A stretch of 64,000 nucleotides of DNA from Parapristionchus giblindavisi (taxonomy: Eukaryota > Nematoda > Chromadorea > Rhabditida > Diplogasteridae), in contig CALSFV010000443.1 of NCBI GenBank assembly GCA_943737045.1, positions 25,001 to 89,000 on the forward strand, in the 5' to 3' direction. Position numbers and translations under genes: made by a program. Positions 11,001-26,000 of the stretch are shown one piece after another. How positions within the stretch are numbered: the stretch's first letter is position 1; each line of letters opens with the position of its first letter. The notes beneath the pieces were generated by a model. It was not told the origin of the DNA, searched no databases, and saw only the letters and a program-made list of their open reading frames with translations.

Positions 11001-14000
11001 AGCAGAGCTCAAGCCTGCTACTCCCAATATTCAACTACCCCCATAGAATAAGGAGGTAGATGAATTGGATATATTATCCGATGAGGGTATGAAGGAGGAG
11101 TAGCAGAGCTCAAGCCTGCTACTCCCAATATTCAACTACCCCCATAGAATAAGGGGGTAGATGAATGGGATATATTATCCGATGAGGGTAAGAAGGAGGA
11201 GTAGCAGAGCTCAACCCTGCTACTCCCATTATTCAACTACCCCCATAGAATAAGGGGTTAGATGAATGGGATATATTATCCGATGCTTGTATGAAGGAGG
11301 CCCTGCTACTCCCAATATTCAGCTACCTCTATAGAATAAGGGGGTAGATGAATGGGATATATTATCCGATGAGGGTATGAAGGAGGAGTAGCAGAGCTCA
11401 ACCCTGCTACTCCCAATATTCAACTACCCCCATAGAATAAGGGGGTAGATGAATGGGATATATTATCCGATGAGGGTATGAAGGAGGAGTAGCAGAGATC
11501 AACCCTGCTACTCCCAATATTCAACTACCCCCATAGAATAAGGAGTAGCAGAGATCAACCCTGCTACTCCCAATATTCAACTACCCCCATAGAATAAGGG
11601 GGTAGATGAATGGGATATATTATCCGATGAGGGTATGAAGGAGGAGTAGCAGAGCTCAACCCTGCTACTCCCAATATTCAACTACCCCCATAGAATAAAG
11701 GGGTAGATGAATGGGATATATTATCCGATGAGGGTATGAAGGGGGAGTAGCAGAGCTCAACCCTGCTACTCCCAATATTCAACTACCCCCATAGAATAAG
11801 GGGGTAGATGAATGGGATATATTATCCGATGAGGGTATGAAGGAGGAGTAGCAGAGCTCAACCCTGCTACTCCCAATATTCAACTACCCCCATAGAATAA
11901 GGGGGTAGATGAATGGGATATATTATCCGATGAGGGTATGAAGGAGGAGTAGCAGAGCTCAACCCTGCTACTCCCAATATTCAACTACCCCCCATAGAAT
12001 AAGGGGGTAGATGAACGGGATATATTATCCGATGAGGGTATGAAGGAGGAGTAGCAGAGCTCAACCCTGCTACTCCCAATATTCAACTACCCCCATAGAA
12101 TAAGGGGGTAGATGAATGGGATATATTATCCGATGAGGGTATGAAGGAGGAGTAGCAGAGCTCAACCCTGCTACTCCCAATATTCAACTACCCCCCATAG
12201 AATAAGGGGGTAGATGAACGGGATATATTATCCGATGAGGGTATGAAGGAGGAGTAGCAGAGCTCAACCCTGCTACTCCCAATATTCAACTACCCCCATA
12301 GAATAAGGGGGTAGATGAATGGGATATATTATCCGATGAGGGTATGAAGGAGGAGTAGCAGAGCTCAACCCTGCTACTCCCAATATTCAACTACCCCCCA
12401 TAGAATAAGGGGGTAGATGAACGGGATATATTATCCGATGAGGGTATGAAGGAGGAGTAGCAGAGCTCAACCCTGCTACTCCCAATATTCAACTACCCCC
12501 ATAGAATAAGGGGGTAGATGAATGGGATATATTATCCGATGAGGGTATGAAGGAGGAGTAGCAGAGCTCAACCCTGCTACTCCCAATATTCAACTACCCC
12601 CATAGAATAAGGGGGTAGATGAATGGGATATATTATCCGATGAGGGTATGAAGGAGGAGTAGCAGAGCTCAACCCTGCTACTCCCAATATTCAACTACCC
12701 CCATAGAATAAGGGGGTAGATGAATGGGATATATTATCCGATGAGGGTATGAAGGAGGAGTAGCAGAGCTCAACCCTGCTACTCCCAATATTCAACTACC
12801 CCCCATAGAATAAGGGGGTAGATGAACGGGATATATTATCCGATGAGGGTATGAAGGAGGAGTAGCAGAGCTCAACCCTGCTACTCCCAATATTCAACTA
12901 CCCCCATAGAATAAGGGGGTAGATGAATGGGATATATTATCCGATGAGGGTATGAAGGAGGAGTAGCAGAGCTCAACCCTGCTACTCCCAATATTCAACT
13001 ACCCCCATAGAATAAGGGGGTAGATGAATGGGATATATTATCCGATGAGGGTATGAAGGAGGAGTAGCAGAGCTCAACCCTGCTACTCCCAATATTCAAC
13101 TACCCCCATAGAATAAGGGGGTAGATGAATGGGATATATTATCCGATGAGGGTATGAAGGAGGAGTAGCAGAGCTCAACCCTGCTACTCCCAATATTCAA
13201 CTACCCCCCATAGAATAAGGGGGTAGATGAACGGGATATATTATCCGATGAGGGTATGAAGGAGGAGTAGCAGAGCTCAACCCTGCTACTCCCAATATTC
13301 AACTACCCCCATAGAATAAGGGGGTAGATGAATGGGATATATTATCCGATGAGGGTATGAAGGAGGAGTAGCAGAGCTCAACCCTGCTACTCCCAATATT
13401 CAACTACCCCCATAGAATAAGGGGGTAGATGAACGGGATATATTATCCGATGAGGGTATGAAGGAGGAGTAGCAGAGCTAAACCCTGCTACTCCCAATAT
13501 TCAACTACCCCCATAGAATAAGGGGGTAGATGAACGGGATATATTATCCGATGAGGGTATGAAGGAGGAGTAGCAGAGCTAAACCCTGCTACTCCCAATA
13601 TTCAACTACCCCCATAGAATAAGGGGGTAGATGAACGGGATATATTATCCGATGAGGGTATGAAGGAGGAGTAGCAGAGCTCAACCCTGCTACTCCCAAT
13701 ATTCAACTACCCCCATAGAATAAGGGGGTAGATGAATGGGATATATTATCCGATGAGGGTATGAAGGAGGAGTAGCAGAGCTCAACCCTGCTACTCCCAA
13801 TATTCAACTACCCCCCATAGAATAAGGAGGTAGATGAATTGGATATATTATCCGATGAGGGTATGAAGGAGGAGTAGCAGAGCTCAAGCCTGCTACTCCC
13901 AATATTCAACTACCCCCATAGAATAAGGGGGTAGATGAATGGGATATATTATCCGATGAGGGTAAGAAGGAGGAGTAGCAGAGCTCAACCCTGCTACTCC

Positions 14001-17000
14001 CATTATTCAACTACCCCCATAGAATAAGGGGTTAGATGAATGGGATATATTATCCGATGCTTGTATGAAGGAGGCCCTGCTACTCCCAATATTCAGCTAC
14101 CTCTATAGAATAAGGGGGTAGATGAATGGGATATATTATCCGATGAGGGTATGAAGGAGGAGTAGCAGAGCTCAACCCTGCTACTCCCAATATTCAACTA
14201 CCCCCATAGAATAAGGGGGTAGATGAATGGGATATATTATCCGATGAGGGTATGAAGGAGGAGTAGCAGAGATCAACCCTGCTACTCCCAATATTCAACT
14301 ACCCCCATAGAATAAGGGGGTAGATGAATGGGATATATTATCCGATGAGGGTATGAAGGAGGAGTAGCAGAGCTCAACCCTGCTACTCCCAATATTCAAC
14401 TACCCCCATAGAATAAAGGGGTAGATGAATGGGATATATTATCCGATGAGGGTATGAAGGGGGAGTAGCAGAGCTCAACCCTGCTACTCCCAATATTCAA
14501 CTACCCCCATAGAATAAGGGGGTAGATGAATGGGATATATTATCCGATGAGGGTATGAAGGAGGAGTAGCAGAGCTCAACCCTGCTACTCCCAATATTCA
14601 ACTACCCCCATAGAATAAGGGGGTAGATGAATGGGATATATTATCCGATGAGGGTATGAAGGAGGAGTAGCAGAGCTCAACCCTGCTACTCCCAATATTC
14701 AACTACCCCCCATAGAATAAGGGGGTAGATGAACGGGATATATTATCCGATGAGGGTATGAAGGAGGAGTAGCAGAGCTCAACCCTGCTACTCCCAATAT
14801 TCAACTACCCCCATAGAATAAGGGGGTAGATGAATGGGATATATTATCCGATGAGGGTATGAAGGAGGAGTAGCAGAGCTCAACCCTGCTACTCCCAATA
14901 TTCAACTACCCCCATAGAATAAGGGGGTAGATGAACGGGATATATTATCCGATGAGGGTATGAAGGAGGAGTAGCAGAGCTCAACCCTGCTACTCCCAAT
15001 ATTCAACTACCCCCATAGAATAAGGGGGTAGATGAACGGGATATATTATCCGATGAGGGTATGAAGGAGGAGTAGCAGAGCTAAACCCTGCTACAGAGCT
15101 AAACCCTGCTACTCCCAATATTCAACTACCCCCATAGAATAAGGGGGTAGATGAACGGGATATATTATCCGATGAGGGTATGAAGGAGGAGTAGCAGAGC
15201 TAAACCCTGCTACTCCCAATATTCAACTACCCCCATAGAATAAGGGGGTAGATGAACGGGATATATTATCCGATGAGGGTATGAAGGAGGAGTAGCAGAG
15301 CTCAACCCTGCTACTCCCAATATTCAACTACCCCCATAGAATAAGGGGGTAGATGAATGGGATATATTATCCGATGAGGGTATGAAGGAGGAGTAGCAGA
15401 GCTCAACCCTGCTACTCCCAATATTCAACTACCCCCCATAGAATAAGGAGGTAGATGAATTGGATATATTATCCGATGAGGGTATGAAGGAGGAGTAGCA
15501 GAGCTCAAGCCTGCTACTCCCAATATTCAACTACCCCCATAGAATAAGGGGGTAGATGAATGGGATATATTATCCGATGAGGGTAAGAAGGAGGAGTAGC
15601 AGAGCTCAACCCTGCTACTCCCATTATTCAACTACCCCCATAGAATAAGGGGTTAGATGAATGGGATATATTATCCGATGCTTGTATGAAGGAGGCCCTG
15701 CTACTCCCAATATTCAGCTACCTCTATAGAATAAGGGGGTAGATGAATGGGATATATTATCCGATGAGGGTATGAAGGAGGAGTAGCAGAGCTCAACCCT
15801 GCTACTCCCAATATTCAACTACCCCCATAGAATAAGGGGGTAGATGAATGGGATATATTATCCGATGAGGGTATGAAGGAGGAGTAGCAGAGATCAACCC
15901 TGCTACTCCCAATATTCAACTACCCCCATAGAATAAGGGGGTAGATGGATGGGATATATTATCCGATGAGGGTATGAAGGAGGAGTAGCAGAGCTCAACC
16001 CTGCTACTCCCAATATTCAACTACCCCCATAGAATAAAGGGGTAGATGAATGGGATATATTATCCGATGAGGGTATGAAGGGGGAGTAGCAGAGCTCAAC
16101 CCTGCTACTCCCAATATTCAACTACCCCCATAGAATAAGGGGGTAGATGAATGGGATATATTATCCGATGAGGGTATGAAGGAGGAGTAGCAGAGCTCAA
16201 CCCTGCTACTCCCAATATTCAACTACCCCCCATAGAATAAGGGGGTAGATGAACAGGATATATTATCCGATGAGGGTATGAAGGAGGAGTAGCAGAGCTC
16301 AACCCTGCTACTCCCAATATTCAACTACCCCCATAGAATAAGGGGGTAGATGAATGGGATATATTATCCGATGAGGGTATGAAGGAGGAGTAGCAGAGCT
16401 CAACCCTGCTACTCCCAATATTCAACTACCCCCATAGAATAAGGGGGTAGATGAACGGGATATATTATCCGATGAGGGTATGAAAGAGGAGTAGCAGAGC
16501 TAAACCCTGCTACTCCCAATATTCAACTACCCCCATAGAATAAGGGGGTAGATGAACGGGATATATTATCCGATGAGGGTATGAAGGAGGAGTAGCAGAG
16601 CTAAACCCTGCTACTCCCAATATTCAACTACCCCCATAGAATAAGGGGGTAGATGAACGGGATATATTATCCGATGAGGGTATGAAGGAGGAGTAGCAGA
16701 GCTCAACCCTGCTACTCCCAATATTCAACTACCCCCATAGAATAAGGGGGTAGATGAATGGGATATATTATCCGATGAGGGTAAGAAGGAGGAGTAGCAG
16801 AGCTCAACCCTGCTACTCCCATTATTCAACTACCCCCATAGAATAAGGAGGTAGATGAATTGGATATATTATCCGATGAGGGTATGAAGGAGGAGTAGCA
16901 GAGCTCAACCCTGCTACTCCCAATATTCAACTACCCCCATAGAATAAGGGGGTAGATGAATGGGATATATTATCCGATGAGGGTAAGAAGGAGGAGTAGC

Positions 17001-20000
17001 AGAGCTCAACCCTGCTACTCCCATTATTCAACTACCCCCATAGAATAAGGGGTTAGATGAATGGGATATATTATCCGATGCTTGTATGAAGGAGGCCCTG
17101 CTACTCCCAATATTCAGCTACCCCTATAGAATAAGGGGGTAGATGAATGGGATATATTATCCGATGAGGGTAAGAAGGAGGAGTAGCAGAGCTCAACCCT
17201 GCTACTCCCATTATTCAACTACCCCCATAGAATAAGAGAGTAGATGAATGGGATATATTATCCGATGAGGGTAAGAAGGAGGAGTAGCAGAGCTCAACCC
17301 TGCTACTCCCAATATTCAACTACCCCCATCGAATAAGGGGGTAGATGAATGGGATTTATCATCCGATGAGGGTATGAAGGAGGAGTAGCAGGGCTCAACC
17401 CTGCTACTCCCAATATTCAACTACCCCCATAGAATAGGGGGGTAGATGAATAGGATATATTATCCGATGCTTGTATGAAGGAGTAGCAGAGCTTAGCCCT
17501 GCTACTCCCATTATTCAACTACCCCCATAGAATAAGGGGGTAGATGAATGGGATATATTATCCGATGCTTGTATGAAGGAGGAGTAGCAGAGCTCAACCC
17601 TGCTACTCCCAATATTCAACTACCCCCATAGAATAAGGGGGTAGATGAATGGGATATATTATCCGATGGGGTTATGAAAGAGGAGTAGCAGAGCTCAACC
17701 CTGCTACTCCCAATATTCAACTACCACCATAGAATAAGGGGGTAGATGAATGGGATTTATCATCCGATGAGGGTATGAAGGAGGAGTAGCAGGGCTCAAC
17801 CCTGCTACTCCCAATATTCAACTACCCCCATTGAATAAGGGGGTAGATGAATTGGATATATTATCCGATGAGGGTATGAAGGAGGAGTAGCAGAGCTCAA
17901 CCCTGCTACTCCCAATATTCAACTACCCCCATAGAATAAAGGGGTAGATGAATTGGATATATTATCCGATGAGGGTATGAAGGAGGAGTAGCAGAGCTCA
18001 ACCCTGCTACTCCCAATATTCAACTACCCCCATAGAATAAGGGGGTAGATGAATTGGATATATTATCCGATGAGGGTATGAAGGAGGAGTAGCAGAGCTC
18101 AACCCTGCTACTCCCAATATTCAACTACCCCCATAGAATAAGGGGGTAGATGAATTGGATATATTATCCGATGATGGTAAGAAGGAGGAGTAGCAGAGCT
18201 CAACCCTGCTACTCCCAATATTCAACTACCCCCATAGAATAAGGGGGTAGATGAATTGGATATATTATCCGATGAGGGTATGAAGGAGGAGTAGCAGAGC
18301 TCAACCCTGCTACTCCCAATATTCAACTACCCCCATAGAATAAGGGGGTAGATGAATGGGATATATTATCCGATGGGGTTATGAAAGAGGAGTAGCAGAG
18401 CTCAACCCTGCTACTCCCAATATTCAACTACCCCCATAGAATAAGGGGGTAGATGAATGGGATTTATCATCCGATGAGGGTATGAAGGAGGAGTAGCAGG
18501 GCTCAACCCTGCTACTCCCAATATTCAACTACCCCCATTGAATAAGGGGGTAGATGAATTGGATATATTATCCGATGAGGGTATGAAGGAGGAGTAGCAG
18601 AGCTCAACCCTGCTACTCCCAATATTCAACTACCCCCATAGAATAAAGGGGTAGATGAATTGGATATATTATCCGATGAGGGTATGAAGGAGGAGTAGCA
18701 GAGCTCAACCCTGCTACTCCCAATATTCAACTACCCCCATAGAATAAGGGGGTAGATGAATTGGATATATTATCCGATGATGGTAAGAAGGAGGAGTAGC
18801 AGAGCTCAACCCTGCTACTCCCAATATTCAACTACCCCCATAGAATAAGGGGGTAGATGAATTGGATATATTATCCGATGAGGGTATGAAGGAGGAGTAG
18901 CAGAGCTCAACCCTGCTACTCCCAATATTCAACTACCATAGAATAAGGGGGTAGATGAATTGGATATATTATCCGATGAGGGTATGAAGGAGGAGTAGCA
19001 GAGCTCAACCCTGCTACTCCCAATATTCAACTATAGGGGGTAGATGAATTGGATATATTATCCGATGAGGGTATGAAGGAGGAGTAGCAGAGCTCAACCC
19101 TGCTACTCCCAATATTCAACTACCCCCATAGAATAAGGGGGTAGATGAATTGGATATATTATCCGATGAGGGTATGAAGGAGGAGTAGCAGAGCTCAACC
19201 CTGCTACTCCCAATATTCAACTACCCCACATAGAATAAGGAGGTAGATGAATTGGATATATTATCCGATGAGGGTATGAAGGAGGAGTAGCAGAGCTCAA
19301 GCCTGCTACTCCCAATATTCAACTACCCCCATAGAATAAGGGGGTAGATGAACGGGATATATTATCCGATGAGGGTATGAAGGAGGAGTAGCAGAGCTCA
19401 ACCCTGCTACTCCCATTATTCAACTACCCCCATAGAATAAGGGGGTAGATGAATGGGATATATTATCCGATGAGGGTAAGAAGGAGGAGTAGCAGAGCTC
19501 AACAATGCTACTCCCATTATTCAACTACCCCCATAGAATAAGGGGGTAGATGAATGGGATATATTATCCGATGCTTGTATGAAGGAGGCCCTGCTACTCC
19601 CAATATTCAGCTACCCCTATAGAATAAGGGGGTAGATGAATGGGATATATTATCCGATGAGGGTATGAAGGAGGAGTAGCAGAGCTCAACCCTGCTACTC
19701 CCAATATTCAACTACCCCATAGAATAAGAGAGTAGATGAATGGGATATATTATCCGATGGGGTTATGAACGAGGAGTAGCAGAGCTCAACCCTGCTACTC
19801 GCAATATTCAACTACCCCCATAGAATAAGGGGGTAGATGAATGGGATATATTATCCGATGAGGGTAAGAAGGAGGAGTAGCAGAGCTCAACCCTGCTACT
19901 CCCAATATTCAACTACCCCCATAGAATAAGGGGGTAGATGAATGGGATTTATCATCCGATGAGGGTATGAAGGAGGAGTAGCAGGGCTCAACCCTGCTAC

Positions 20001-23000
20001 TCCCAATATTCAACTACCCCCATAGAATAGGGGGGTAGATGAATAGGATATATTATCCGATGCTTGTATGAAGGAGTAGCAGAGCTTAGCCCTGCTACTC
20101 CCATTATTCAACTACCCCCATAGAATAAGGGGGTAGATGAATGGGATATATTATCCGATGCTTGTATGAAGGAGGAGTAGCAGAGCTCAACCCTGCTACT
20201 CCCAATATTCAACTACCCCCATAGAATAAGGGGGTAGATGAATGGGATATATTATCCGATGGGGTTATGAACGAGGAGTAGCAGAGCTCAACCCTGCTAC
20301 TCGCAATATTCAACTACCCCCATAGAATAAGGGGGTAGATGAATGGGATATATTATCCGATGAGGGTAAGAAGGAGGAGTAGCAGAGCTCAACCCTGCTA
20401 CTCCCAATATTCAACTACCCCCATAGAATAAGGGGGTAGATGAATGGGATTTATCATCCGATGAGGGTATGAAGGAGGAGTAGCAGGGCTCAACCCTGCT
20501 ACTCCCAATATTCAACTACCCCCATAGAATAGGGGGGTAGATGAATAGGATATATTATCCGATGCTTGTATGAAGGAGTAGCAGAGCTTAGCCCTGCTAC
20601 TCCCATTATTCAACTACCCCCATAGAATAAGGGGGTAGATGAATGGGATATATTATCCGATGCTTGTATGAAGGAGGAGTAGCAGAGCTCAACCCTGCTA
20701 CTCCCAATATTCAACTACCCCCATAGAATAAGGGGGTAGATGAATGGGATATATTATCCGATGGGGTTATGAAAGAGGAGTAGCAGAGCTCAACCCTGCT
20801 ACTCCCAATATTCAACTACCCCCATAGAATAAGGGGGTAGATGAATGGGATTTATCATCCGATGAGGGTATGAAGGAGGAGTAGCAGGGCTCAACCCTGC
20901 TACTCCCAATATTCAACTACCCCCATTGAATAAGGGGGTAGATGAATGGGATATATTATCCGATGATGGTAAGAAGGAGGAGTAGCAGAGCTCAACCCTG
21001 CTACTCCCATTATTCAACTACCCCCATAGAATAAGGGGTTAGATGAATGGGATATATTATCCGATGCTTGTATGAAGGAGGCCCTGCTACTCCCAATATT
21101 CAGCTACCCCTATAGAATAAGGGGGTAGATGAATGGGATATATTATCCGATGAGGGTAAGAAGGAGGAGTAGCAGAGCTCAACCCTGCTACTCCCATTAT
21201 TCAACTACCCCCATAGAATAAGGGGGTAGATGAATGGGATATATTATCCGATGCTTGTATGAAGGAGGCCCTGCTACTCCCAATATTCAGCTACCCCTAT
21301 AGAATAAGGGGGTAGATGAATGGGATATATTATCCGATGAGGGTATGAAGGAGGAGTAGCAGAGCTCAACCCTGCTACTCCCAATATTCAACTACCCCAT
21401 AGAATAAGAGAGTAGATGAATGGGATATATTATCCGATGGGGTTATGAACGAGGAGTAGCAGAGCTCAACCCTGCTACTCGCAATATTCAACTACCCCCA
21501 TAGAATAAGGGGGTAGATGATTGGGATATATTATCCGATGAGGGTAAGAAGGAGGAGTAGCAGAGCTCAACCCTGCTACTCCCAATATTCAACTACCCCC
21601 ATAGAATAGGGGGGTAGATGAATAGGATATATTATCCGATGCTTGTATGAAGGAGTAGCAGAGCTTAGCCCTGCTACTCCCATTATTCAACTACCCCCAT
21701 AGAATAAGGGGGTAGATGAATGGGATATATTATCCGATGCTTGTATGAAGGAGGAGTGGCAGAGCTCAACCCTGCTACTCCCAATATTCAACTACCCCCA
21801 TAGAATAAGGGGGTAGATGAATGGGATATATTATCCGATGGGGTTATGAAAGAGGAGTAGCAGAGCTCAACCCTGCTACTCCCAATATTCAACTACCCCC
21901 ATAGAATAAGGGGGTAGATGAATTGGATATATTATCCGATGAGGGTATGAAGGAGGAGTAGCAGAGCTCAACCCTGCTACTCCCAATATTCAACTACCCC
22001 ACATAGAATAAGGAGGTAGATGAATTGGATATATTATCCGATGAGGGTATGAAGGAGGAGTAGCAGAGCTCAAGCCTGCTACTCCCAATATTCAACTACC
22101 CCCATAGAATAAGGGGGTAGATGAACGGGATATATTATCCGATGAGGGTATGAAGGAGGAGTAGCAGAGCTCAACCCTGCTACTCCCATTATTCAACTAC
22201 CCCCATAGAATAAGGGGGTAGATGAATGGGATATATTATCGATGAGGGTAAGAAGGAGGAGTAGCAGAGCTCAACCCTGCTACTCCCATTATTCAACTAC
22301 CCCCATAGAATAAGGGGGTAGATGAATGGGATATATTATCCGATGCTTGTATGAAGGAGGCCCTGCTACTCCCAATATTCAGCTACCCCTATAGAATAAG
22401 GGGGTAGATGAATGGGATATATTATCCGATGAGGATTTATCATCCGATGAGGGTAAGAAGGAGGAGTAGCAGAGCTCAACCCTGCTACTCCCATTATTCA
22501 ACTACCCCCATAGAATAAGGGGGTAGATGAATGGGATATATTATCCGATGCTTGTATGAAGGAGGCCCTGCTACTCCCAATATTCAGCTACCCCTATAGA
22601 ATAAGGGGGTAGATGAATGGGATATATTATCCGATGAGGGTATGAAGGAGGAGTAGCAGAGCTCAACCCTGCTACTCCCAATATTCAACTACCCCATAGA
22701 ATAAGAGAGTAGATGAATGGGATATATTATCCGATGGGGTTATGAACGAGGAGTAGCAGAGCTCAACCCTGCTACTCGCAATATTCAACTACCCCCATAG
22801 AATAAGGGGGTAGATGAATGGGATATATTATCCGATGAGGGTAAGAAGGAGGAGTAGCAGAGCTCAACCCTGCTACTCCCAATATTCAACTACCCCCATA
22901 GAATAAGGGGGTAGATGAATGGGATTTATCATCCGATGAGGGTATGAAGGAGGAGTAGCAGGGCTCAACCCTGCTACTCCCAATATTCAACTACCCCCAT

Positions 23001-26000
23001 AGAATAGGGGGGTAGATGAATAGGATATATTATCCGATGCTTGTATGAAGGAGTAGCAGAGCTTAGCCCTGCTACTCCCATTATTCAACTACCCCCATAG
23101 AATAAGGGGGTAGATGAATGGGATATATTATCCGATGCTTGTATGAAGGAGGAGTAGCAGAGCTCAACCCTGCTACTCCCAATATTCAACTACCCCCATA
23201 GAATAAGGGGGTAGATGAATGGGATATATTATCCGATGGGGTTATGAACGAGGAGTAGCAGAGCTCAACCCTGCTACTCGCAATATTCAACTACCCCCAT
23301 AGAATAAGGGGGTAGATGAATGGGATATATTATCCGATGAGGGTAAGAAGGAGGAGTAGCAGAGCTCAACCCTGCTACTCCCAATATTCAACTACCCCCA
23401 TAGAATAAGGGGGTAGATGAATGGGATTTATCATCCGATGAGGGTATGAAGGAGGAGTAGCAGGGCTCAACCCTGCTACTCCCAATATTCAACTACCCCC
23501 ATAGAATAGGGGGGTAGATGAATAGGATATATTATCCGATGCTTGTATGAAGGAGTAGCAGAGCTTAGCCCTGCTACTCCCATTATTCAACTACCCCCAT
23601 AGAATAAGGGGGTAGATGAATGGGATATATTATCCGATGCTTGTATGAAGGAGGAGTAGCAGAGCTCAACCCTGCTACTCCCAATATTCAACTACCCCCA
23701 TAGAATAAGGGGGTAGATGAATGGGATATATTATCCGATGGGGTTATGAAAGAGGAGTAGCAGAGCTCAACCCTGCTACTCCCAATATTCAACTACCCCC
23801 ATAGAATAAGGGGGTAGATGAATGGGATTTATCATCCGATGAGGGTATGAAGGAGGAGTAGCAGGGCTCAACCCTGCTACTCCCAATATTCAACTACCCC
23901 CATTGAATAAGGGGGTAGATGAATGGGATATATTATCCGATGATGGTAAGAAGGAGGAGTAGCAGAGCTCAACCCTGCTACTCCCATTATTCAACTACCC
24001 CCATAGAATAAGGGGTTAGATGAATGGGATATATTATCCGATGCTTGTATGAAGGAGGCCCTGCTACTCCCAATATTCAGCTACCCCTATAGAATAAGGG
24101 GGTAGATGAATGGGATATATTATCCGATGAGGGTAAGAAGGAGGAGTAGCAGAGCTCAACCCTGCTACTCCCATTATTCAACTACCCCCATAGAATAAGG
24201 GGGTAGATGAATGGGATATATTATCCGATGCTTGTATGAAGGAGGCCCTGCTACTCCCAATATTCAGCTACCCCTATAGAATAAGGGGGTAGATGAATGG
24301 GATATATTATCCGATGAGGGTATGAAGGAGGAGTAGCAGAGCTCAACCCTGCTACTCCCAATATTCAACTACCCCATAGAATAAGAGAGTAGATGAATGG
24401 GATATATTATCCGATGGGGTTATGAACGAGGAGTAGCAGAGCTCAACCCTGCTACTCGCAATATTCAACTACCCCCATTGAATAAGGGGGTAGATGAATG
24501 GGATATATTATCCGATGATGGTAAGAAGGAGGAGTAGCAGAGCTCAACCCTGCTACTCCCAATATTCAACTACCCCCATAGAATAAGGGGGTAGATGAAT
24601 GGGATTTATCATCCGATGAGGGTATGAAAGAGGAGTAGCAGAGCTCAACCCTGCTACTCCCAATATTCAACTACCCCCATAGAATAAGGGGGTAGATGAA
24701 TGGGATTTATCATCCGATGAGGGTATGAAGGAGGAGTAGCAGGGCTCAACCCTGCTACTCCCAATATTCAACTACCCCCATAGAATAAGGGGGTAGATGA
24801 ATTGGATATATTATCCGATGAGGGTATGAAGGAGGAGTAGCAGAGCTCAACCCTGCTACTCCCAATATTCAACTACCCCCATAGAATAAGGGGGTAGATG
24901 AATTGGATATATTATCCGATGAGGGTATGAAGGAGGAGTAGCAGAGCTCAACCCTGCTACTCCCAATATTCAACTACCCCCATAGAATAAGGGGGTAGAT
25001 GAATTGGATATATTATCCGATGAGGGTATGAAGGAGGAGTAGCAGAGCTCAACCCTGCTACTCCCAATATTCAACTACCCCCCATAGAATAAGGAGGTAG
25101 ATGAATTGGATATATTATCCGATGAGGGTATGAAGGAGGAGTAGCAGAGCTCAACCCTGCTACTCCCAATATTCAACTACCCCCATAGAATAAGGGGGTA
25201 GATGAATTGGATATATTATCCGATGAGGGTATGAAGGAGGAGTAGCAGAGCTCAACCCTGCTACTCCCAATATTCAACTACCCCCATAGAATAAGGGGGT
25301 AGATGAATTGGATATATTATCCGATGAGGGTATGAAGGAGGAGTAGCAGAGCTCAAGCCTGCTACTCCCAATATTCAACTACCCCCCATAGAATAAGGAG
25401 GTAGATGAATTGGATATATTATCCGATGAGGGTATGAAGGAGGAGTAGCAGAGCTCAACCCTGCTACTCCCAATATTCAACTACCCCCATAGAATAAGGG
25501 GGTAGATGAATTGGATATATTATCCGATGAGGGTATGAAGGAGGAGTAGCAGAGCTCAACCCTGCTACTCCCAATATTCAACTACCCCCCATAGAATAAG
25601 GAGGTAGATGAATTGGATATATTATCCGATGAGGGTATGAAGGAGGAGTAGCAGAGCTCAAGCCTGCTACTCCCAATATTCAACTACCCCCATAGAATAA
25701 GGGGGTAGATGAATGGGATATATTATCCGATGAGGGTAAGAAGGAGGAGTAGCAGAGCTCAACCCTGCTACTCCCATTATTCAACTACCCCCATAGAATA
25801 AGGGGTTAGATGAATGGGATATATTATCCGATGCTTGTATGAAGGAGGCCCTGCTACTCCCAATATTCAGCTACCCCTATAGAATAAGGGGGTAGATGAA
25901 TGGGATATATTATCCGATGAGGGTATGAAGGAGGAGTAGCAGAGCTCAACCCTGCTACTCCCAATATTCAACTACCCCATAGAATAAGAGAGTAGATGAA

